Assembly: GCA_004298625.1 (NCBI GenBank)
Contig: SCSY01000092.1
Location: 1-8,682 of the forward strand
DNA from: Nitrospirota bacterium
Lineage (GTDB): Bacteria; Nitrospirota; Thermodesulfovibrionia; Thermodesulfovibrionales; UBA1546
Length of the DNA: 8,682 nt
Reading direction: 5' to 3'
Positions 4,747-8,682 of the stretch are shown piece by piece (positions within the stretch are counted from its first letter, which is position 1; each line of letters starts with the position of its first letter). The notes under the pieces were generated by a model. It saw only the letters and a list, made by a program, of their open reading frames with translations. It was not told the DNA's origin and did not search any database. Made by a program: the position numbers and the translations under genes.

Positions 4747-6132
4747 CTATCCCTGAATCTTAAACCTTTTCATTTTTTCAACGAGGGTGGTTCGTTTGAT
4801 ATTCAATAGCCTTGCAGCCCTGCTCTTTACGCCCTTAGCCGACTTTATTGCATGGGATATGATATATTTTTCAAAATCCGTCACTCGCTTATCAAAATCT
4901 ATATTTCCGATGTTGAGCTCATGGGTTATAGCTGATTTAAAATTCAGATTATTCTTAAAACCAACAGCTATCTTTTCCGGCAGATCGGACATGACAACTG
5001 TTTCGTCTTCTTTTAAGACAACAAGCCTCTCTATCAGGTTCTCAAGTTCTCTTACATTCCCGGGCCATGAATAATTTGCAAGAGCAGACATTGTTTCTTC
5101 GCTCATTTTCATCAGGGGTTTTTCCCTTTTTTTGCAATATTTATTAATAAAATAATTGCACAGCAGAGGCAGGTCTTCTGTCCTCTCTCTAAGAGGCGGC
5201 AGTTGCATCGGGATGACATTGAGTCTGTAATAAAGGTCTTCCCTGAATCTGCCGGCGCTCACCTCATCTTCGAGGTTCTTGTTGGTGGCGGCTATTATTC
5301 TTACATCCACCTTTATTGTCTTTGTGCCGCCTACTCTTTCAAAGGCTCTTTCCTGCAAAACTCTCAAAATTTTTACCTGCAGGTCGGGAGTCATATCGCC
5401 TATCTCGTCAAGAAAGACCGTGCCTCCGTCTGCGATCTCGAATTTTCCGAGCTTTGTCGAGACCGCACCTGTGAAAGCTCCTTTTTCATGACCGAACAAC
5501 TCGGTTTCGAGAAGCTCGTGAGGGATGGCGCTGCAGTTAACCGTCACAAGCGGCTTTAAGTTTCTTTCGCTGTTATAATGGATTACATTGGCAATGAGTT
5601 CCTTGCCTGTTCCGCTTTCTCCGAGTATCATCACAGTGCTGTCAGTGGGTGCAACCTTATCAATCAGGCTGTAAATATGCTGCATGGCATTTGAATCCCC
5701 GATTATATTTTCAAAGCCATACCTGTTTTTTAATTGTCTCTTCAGGGCGATATTTTCTTTTTCGAGCTTGCTTACGCCTAATCCCCTTTTTACCGCAAAA
5801 CTGACGTCTGCGAGATTGAAAGGTTTTGTGATGTAATCAAAGGCGCCTGCTCTCATTGCATCAACGGCATTTTCAATGCTTCCGAAGGCTGTGACAAGAA
5901 TAACCACTGAGTGCGGGCTGAAGCGCTTGATCTCTTTTAATACCTCAAGCCCGTTTATGCCCGGCATGATTAAATCGAGTATGATAAGGTCAAATTTATC
6001 ATTTCTGAATATTTCAAGGCCGCGATAGCCGGTAGAGCAGGCAGTAACCTCATAGCCTTCATTCTCAAGATGCTCTACAAGCACCTCTCTTACGATTTCA
6101 TCATCATCTATTACCAATACCTTTTCAGGCAT
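4747..6132 (-). CDS. NtrC-family sigma54-dependent response regulator
   Basis: A 461-residue two-component transcription activator that, once phosphorylated, hydrolyses ATP to open sigma54 promoters. The receiver domain (about 1-120) has the acidic pocket Asp9-Asp11, phospho-acceptor Asp53 (ILDLIMPG), Thr81 and Lys103. The AAA+ domain (about 142-370) has Walker A GESGTGKE (171-178), the sigma54-contact loop GAFTGA (218-223), Walker B TVFLDEIGD (238-246), FREDLYYRLN (297-305) and WPGNVREL (356-363). A Fis-type helix-turn-helix closes the protein (about 430-458: SAKGVKSRAARLLNIKRTTLVEKM). All catalytic residues are present. No histidine kinase is in the window, so it is an orphan here and its signal is unknown. 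It is closest in layout to the NtrC/AtoC/ZraR group, and no specific symbol is justified. There is no Shine-Dalgarno sequence before ATG 6132; a TATTAT box lies four bases upstream, so the message may be leaderless. The permease gene lies 56 bases upstream on the same strand. Confidence 0.95.
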   Translation of the reverse strand: MPEKVLVIDDDEIVREVLVEHLENEGYEVTACSTGYRGLEIFRNDKFDLIILDLIMPGINGLEVLKEIKRFSPHSVVILVTAFGSIENAVDAMRAGAFDYITKPFNLADVSFAVKRGLGVSKLEKENIALKRQLKNRYGFENIIGDSNAMQHIYSLIDKVAPTDSTVMILGESGTGKELIANVIHYNSERNLKPLVTVNCSAIPHELLETELFGHEKGAFTGAVSTKLGKFEIADGGTVFLDEIGDMTPDLQVKILRVLQERAFERVGGTKTIKVDVRIIAATNKNLEDEVSAGRFREDLYYRLNVIPMQLPPLRERTEDLPLLCNYFINKYCKKREKPLMKMSEETMSALANYSWPGNVRELENLIERLVVLKEDETVVMSDLPEKIAVGFKNNLNFKSAITHELNIGNIDFDKRVTDFEKYIISHAIKSAKGVKSRAARLLNIKRTTLVEKMKRFKIQG

Positions 6133-6171
6133 GTCAATAATATGACATTGCTATTATTCAATAGTCAATAG
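6131..6171 (-). promoter_or_regulatory. Dense dyad cluster at the start of the NtrC-type gene: candidate promoter and operator
   Basis: Three symmetric or repeated elements lie in 41 bases: ATGTCA (6131-6136) and TGACAT (6143-6148) flanking ATAATA; CTATT (6151-6155) and AATAG (6160-6164) flanking ATTC; and a tandem TCAATAG (6158-6164, 6165-6171). On the minus strand the spacer of the first dyad reads TATTAT, a possible -10, with TTGACT (6168-6163) 20 bases upstream as a long-spaced -35. The dyad covers this -10 and the first bases of the start codon, a fitting place for a repressor or for autoregulation. Confidence 0.45.
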
Positions 6172-6188
6172 GATTTTTTTTGCGAAAT

Positions 6189-7448
6189 TTATTTTTTTGC
6201 GGCGATATTCGGTCCTCCGCCTTTTACAAATTGAAGATATACAAGGCCGATGAGAAAGAACAGGGAGATTGATAAGATTGCAGGGCGTCGGCTTCCAAAA
6301 GAAGATGACATATAACCAAACAGAAGAGTCCCTAATATCGCCGATGATTTCCCCACCATTGCATATATGCCGAAATATTCTGATTCGTGTCCAAGCGGAA
6401 TAAACTGCGTAAAAAAGGCCCTGGCTGCTGCCTGCACAGTGCCGAGACCAATACCCGCAATGAGCGCTATTACCCAGAACTCTGATTTTGTCTGCACAAA
6501 ATAGCTCAATACAGATACGGCAATCCAGATCAACAGAGACATGGATATGACCTTTTTGGGCCCCCAGACATCAATCGGCCTTGCCATGGCAAATGCGCCT
6601 GCAAGGGCAGTTATCTGCACCAGGAGGTAGAGCATTATAAGTTCCCGTGGATTAAACCCAAGAGTTGCGGCTGCAAAAATGCTCGAAAATACTATCACTG
6701 TATTTACCCCGTCTTCAAAAAAGATATAGGATATAAGAAATTTTCTTGTCTCTTTTTTCCCCAATATACCCCTGAATGTATTCCATGTATATTTCATGCC
6801 TTTTGAGGCGGAATGAATTATTCCGGTCCCGTCTTTCCTGTCTTTTGGGAGGAATAGAAATGCAGGGATGGAGAAGACGCTGAAAAATACTGCAACCATG
6901 AGCCATGTCAGATTAAAATATCCCCTGTTTACGAGTGGAAGGGCAAATATAAGCGCTAATATTGAACCTGCATATCCGACTGCAAATCCCCATGCCGAGA
7001 CCCTTCCCTGATACTCCCTTTCGGCAATCTCCGGAAGGAATGAGTTATAAAAGACAAACCCTCCTTCCATCCCTATGTTTGCAAGGACCGCAAGCGTAAA
7101 GCCTTCAATGACCATGCCTCTGTGAATCAGTGAAAATGCCGCAACTGCCGAGACGCAGAGGAGGGTGTAAATGAATAGAAGCCTTTTCCTTATTCCTCCG
7201 AAGTCTGCAAGGCCGCCGAGAAAAGGGGAGGTGAGAACCACAATCGTCATGCTCAGTGATATAGCCCTGCCCCACCACAAATCGCCAAGCCCTGTTTCGT
7301 TGCCCACGACCTGATTAGCGTAAAAAACAGGAAATATCACTGCGCTGATAACTGCGGAATAGCTCGAATTTGCAAAATCAAAAAGACACCAGCTTATAAT
7401 CTGTTTTTTGTTTTTCAGAGGCATGCCACATTTTAACACATAAATCAT
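6189..7448 (-). CDS. MFS permease, UMF1/Atg22-like family
   Basis: A 419-residue inner-membrane transporter with about twelve hydrophobic helices in the usual 6+6 MFS arrangement; the charged central loop (KDRKDGTG onward, then GKKETRK) falls near the middle. The N-terminal SWCLFDFANSSYSAVISAVIFPVFY resembles the DFANSAF signature of the UMF1 (unknown major facilitator 1) group related to fungal Atg22 vacuolar exporters. A GGLADFGGIRKR segment after the second helix corresponds to the MFS motif-A loop. Bacterial members have no agreed substrate, and none can be read from the context. The start at 7448 has AAGG eleven bases upstream; Met9 at 7424 (MPLKNKK) is an alternative that aligns as well and lacks only a short extension. 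The gene is divergent from the PA2779-family gene and lies upstream of the NtrC-type regulator on the same strand. The regulator seems to have its own promoter, so a functional link is possible but unproven. Confidence 0.88.
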   Translation of the reverse strand: MIYVLKCGMPLKNKKQIISWCLFDFANSSYSAVISAVIFPVFYANQVVGNETGLGDLWWGRAISLSMTIVVLTSPFLGGLADFGGIRKRLLFIYTLLCVSAVAAFSLIHRGMVIEGFTLAVLANIGMEGGFVFYNSFLPEIAEREYQGRVSAWGFAVGYAGSILALIFALPLVNRGYFNLTWLMVAVFFSVFSIPAFLFLPKDRKDGTGIIHSASKGMKYTWNTFRGILGKKETRKFLISYIFFEDGVNTVIVFSSIFAAATLGFNPRELIMLYLLVQITALAGAFAMARPIDVWGPKKVISMSLLIWIAVSVLSYFVQTKSEFWVIALIAGIGLGTVQAAARAFFTQFIPLGHESEYFGIYAMVGKSSAILGTLLFGYMSSSFGSRRPAILSISLFFLIGLVYLQFVKGGGPNIAAKK

Positions 7449-7494
7449 CTGCCGCCTTTATCCGCGCAGTGTCAGAAAAATTCACACAGCAGAC

Positions 7495-7522
7495 TTGACA
7501 TTGCCTGATTTTATGGGACAAT
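7495..7522 (+). promoter_or_regulatory. Extended -10 promoter for the PA2779-family gene
   Basis: A consensus -35 TTGACA (7495-7500) is followed after 16 bases by GACAAT (7517-7522), which keeps the key A and AAT positions of a -10 box. TG at 7514-7515 adds the extended -10 element. Transcription would start near 7529, giving a leader of about 37 bases. Confidence 0.5.
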
Positions 7523-7550
7523 TGTATCAAGACCGAAAAAATATGCTGTG

Positions 7551-7560
7551 AAGGAGGTGA
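7551..7560 (+). promoter_or_regulatory. Full-length Shine-Dalgarno sequence that decides the start
   Basis: AAGGAGGTGA is complementary to the whole ten-base 3' end of bacterial 16S rRNA. Its GGAGG core is eight bases before ATG 7566. The open frame could begin at GTG 7548, but that codon lies upstream of this site, so ATG 7566 is the start. This also shows the host uses canonical strong ribosome binding sites. Confidence 0.8.
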
Positions 7561-7565
7561 AGGAA

Positions 7566-7958
7566 ATGAAAATTCCGTTTTTCAGACAGATTGCATGGTA
7601 TCTTGTTGCAGCAATGTTCGTTATAGGAATTGTTCCCCGTGTAGAAGCAGGGCTTTCTCCCTCAGAAGTGATTAATGCGGATCTCGACAGAACAACCGAC
7701 CTCGCGAATATCCAGCAGGTTATAGAGACAAAGATGGTCAGGGAACGGCTCGAAAAACTCGGTTTTACATCGGACGAGATCAAGTCGAGGCTCAGCCGGC
7801 TCAGCGACCAGCAGGTTCACAAGCTCGCCCTGAACCTGGACGAAATAAAGACCGGCAGCGACGGCGGCCTCGATATCATTGTTGCGCTGCTTGCCATAAT
7901 GATACTTATTGTGTTCCTCATGTGGCTGATGGATCGCAAGGTTGTCATACAAGAGTGA
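7566..7958 (+). CDS. PA2779-family small exported protein (DUF6627-type), function unknown
   Basis: A 130-residue protein with an N-terminal signal sequence (positive MKIPFFRQ, hydrophobic core to about residue 23, possible cleavage after VEA at 28). A soluble helical middle follows (about 30-98), containing IETKMVRERLEKLGFTSDEIKSRL then SRLSDQQVHKLALNLDEI. A second membrane helix at about 102-122 ends in a short basic tail. This order (signal, helix bundle with LGF..DEI..RLS.LSD, Gly-rich turn, terminal helix) is that of the PA2779 family, found next to a cysteine peptidase (PA2778-like) in Pseudomonas. The family name is from memory of its pattern and its role is unknown. No such peptidase is next to it here. 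After cleavage it would be a periplasmic domain anchored at its C-terminus. It has a recognisable promoter, a very strong ribosome binding site and its own terminator, so it is probably a well-expressed single-gene unit. Confidence 0.8.
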   Translation: MKIPFFRQIAWYLVAAMFVIGIVPRVEAGLSPSEVINADLDRTTDLANIQQVIETKMVRERLEKLGFTSDEIKSRLSRLSDQQVHKLALNLDEIKTGSDGGLDIIVALLAIMILIVFLMWLMDRKVVIQE

Positions 7959-7975
7959 AGTTCAGTATTTTTTAT

Positions 7976-8682
7976 TCATAAGGGAGCAGGTAAAGAAGAA
8001 CCTGCTCCCTTCATTTTTAAATAATGCATTATCCCTGAAATCGCCCCTATCCCTACTGCAAATGGGTAAATCAGCGCATAGTAAATAGTAGCTGCCAAAC
8101 CAAAAACCAATCCCTTTGTATTGAAGAATGCCGTAATAAGCTTTCTGCTTGTAAATAAATTAATTGCCTGTGTAATGGCTGTAAGGCCGGGAAACATAGT
8201 ATTTGACGTAAAAAGGAAAAGAAGAAGAAAAATAGCGGAGAGAAAACATGACGCAACATCTGTTTTGAGTTCCACAGACGCCGTGCCTGAATCCCTGAAC
8301 ATATCCCTGTTTCTAAGGGAATAAATAGTCCAGTATTTCGATTTCTTGAATGCATTTTTCAGGGATTTTATTAATGTAAAATTAAAAATATGCCGGACGA
8401 GGATTTCCGGCTTCATTACGAGTCTAAAGCCCAGCCTCCTGAGCCTGTGGCTGAATTCGACATCTTCGATTATCGGAAGCGAGAAATCTTCTGAAAAACC
8501 CCCGACTTTTTTGAAAAGCTCAGGGTCTATAACCATAGCGTGGGTTGCTATATAATCAGGCTCTTTTTTTTTTGTTTCAGAATAATTTATGAATATGGAC
8601 TGAAATGCGCTGAAGAAATTGTTGTCATAGGGAATCTTTGTATATGTGCCGCCGATAACCTTATCCGGATTTTCAGAATATG
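7976..8682 (-). CDS. Membrane-associated family 2 glycosyltransferase, C-terminal part (runs off the right edge)
   Basis: The frame is open from the window edge to TGA 7976-7978, giving about 234 visible residues; no start is visible, and Met at 8536 is internal because coding sequence continues upstream. The visible part includes a GGTYTKIPYDNNFFSAFQS segment, then ATHAMVIDPELFKKVGGFSEDFSLPIIEDVEFSHRLRRLG, the acceptor-side region of GT-A family 2 enzymes. The Glu72-Asp73 pair (visible numbering) is the usual catalytic-base region, and GGF at 60-62 is typical. It ends with two or more membrane helices (about VASCFLSAIFLLLFLF and GLVFGLAATIYYALIYPFAVGIG), so the enzyme is held at the inner membrane and probably transfers sugar from a nucleotide sugar to a lipid or polysaccharide precursor; donor and acceptor cannot be named. 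The final residues (KGAGSSLPAPL) are encoded by the opposing terminator stem and may be a later extension. A ten-T run at 8564-8573 encodes a Lys stretch and could promote slippage. Confidence 0.85.
   Translation of the reverse strand, partial: YSENPDKVIGGTYTKIPYDNNFFSAFQSIFINYSETKKKEPDYIATHAMVIDPELFKKVGGFSEDFSLPIIEDVEFSHRLRRLGFRLVMKPEILVRHIFNFTLIKSLKNAFKKSKYWTIYSLRNRDMFRDSGTASVELKTDVASCFLSAIFLLLFLFTSNTMFPGLTAITQAINLFTSRKLITAFFNTKGLVFGLAATIYYALIYPFAVGIGAISGIMHYLKMKGAGSSLPAPL
7980..8018 (+). terminator. Strong intrinsic terminator of the PA2779-family gene
   Basis: AAGGGAGCAGGT (7980-7991) and ACCTGCTCCCTT (8000-8011) form a perfect 12-bp stem around an eight-base A/G loop, followed by CATTTTT (8012-8018). 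It begins 22 bases after the stop codon. The stem lies inside the last codons of the opposing glycosyltransferase gene. For transcripts coming the other way there is no T-run, so it is directional for the plus strand. Confidence 0.9.

Noticed and set aside
5203..5559. Plus-strand open frame across the AAA+ region of the NtrC-type gene
   Set aside because: It lies opposite the most conserved part of the real gene and encodes nothing recognisable.
8121..8555. Plus-strand small frames opposite the glycosyltransferase
   Set aside because: Low-complexity translations with no ribosome binding sites; the minus-strand frame has clear family motifs.

Overview
The window looks like ordinary chromosomal sequence of a mid-GC, Gram-negative-type bacterium. 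Candidates are Nitrospirota (Thermodesulfovibrionia-like) or a lineage formerly placed in the Deltaproteobacteria. This rests on gene content and on codon use rich in AGG, AGA and ATA; no 16S or other decisive marker is present, so the assignment is inference.

Layout, left to right. (1) On the minus strand, the first codons of a TatA-like twin-arginine translocase subunit (1-50) lie downstream of mobA, molybdenum cofactor guanylyltransferase (122-703). The pairing makes sense because many molybdoenzymes are exported folded by Tat. (2) A 699-base stretch (704-1402) has no convincing gene. It does hold a strong plus-strand promoter (786-814) and a self-complementary transcript beginning near 820, which I read as a possible 6S-like small RNA just upstream of rny. 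(3) On the plus strand come rny (RNase Y) and ymdB (metallophosphodiesterase), a known gene pair, separated here by a 62-base inverted-repeat element. (4) On the minus strand, convergent with ymdB, are a FliA/WhiG-type sigma factor, an NtrC-type sigma54-dependent response regulator and a 12-helix MFS permease of the UMF1/Atg22-like type. (5) Divergent from the permease is a small exported PA2779-family protein with an extended -10 promoter and a perfect Shine-Dalgarno sequence. (6) A membrane-anchored family 2 glycosyltransferase runs off the right edge on the minus strand; its last codons lie inside the terminator of the PA2779-family gene.

Two themes link regions. RNA metabolism and regulation recur: RNase Y, YmdB, the possible 6S RNA, an alternative sigma factor and a sigma54 activator without a visible sensor kinase. 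In addition, most intergenic gaps carry short TGTCA/TGACA words, often as inverted repeats, which looks like either a dispersed small repeat or shared operators. I see no CRISPR array, transposase, phage gene, tRNA or rRNA. No wholly new multi-gene system is evident; the most interesting material is non-coding.
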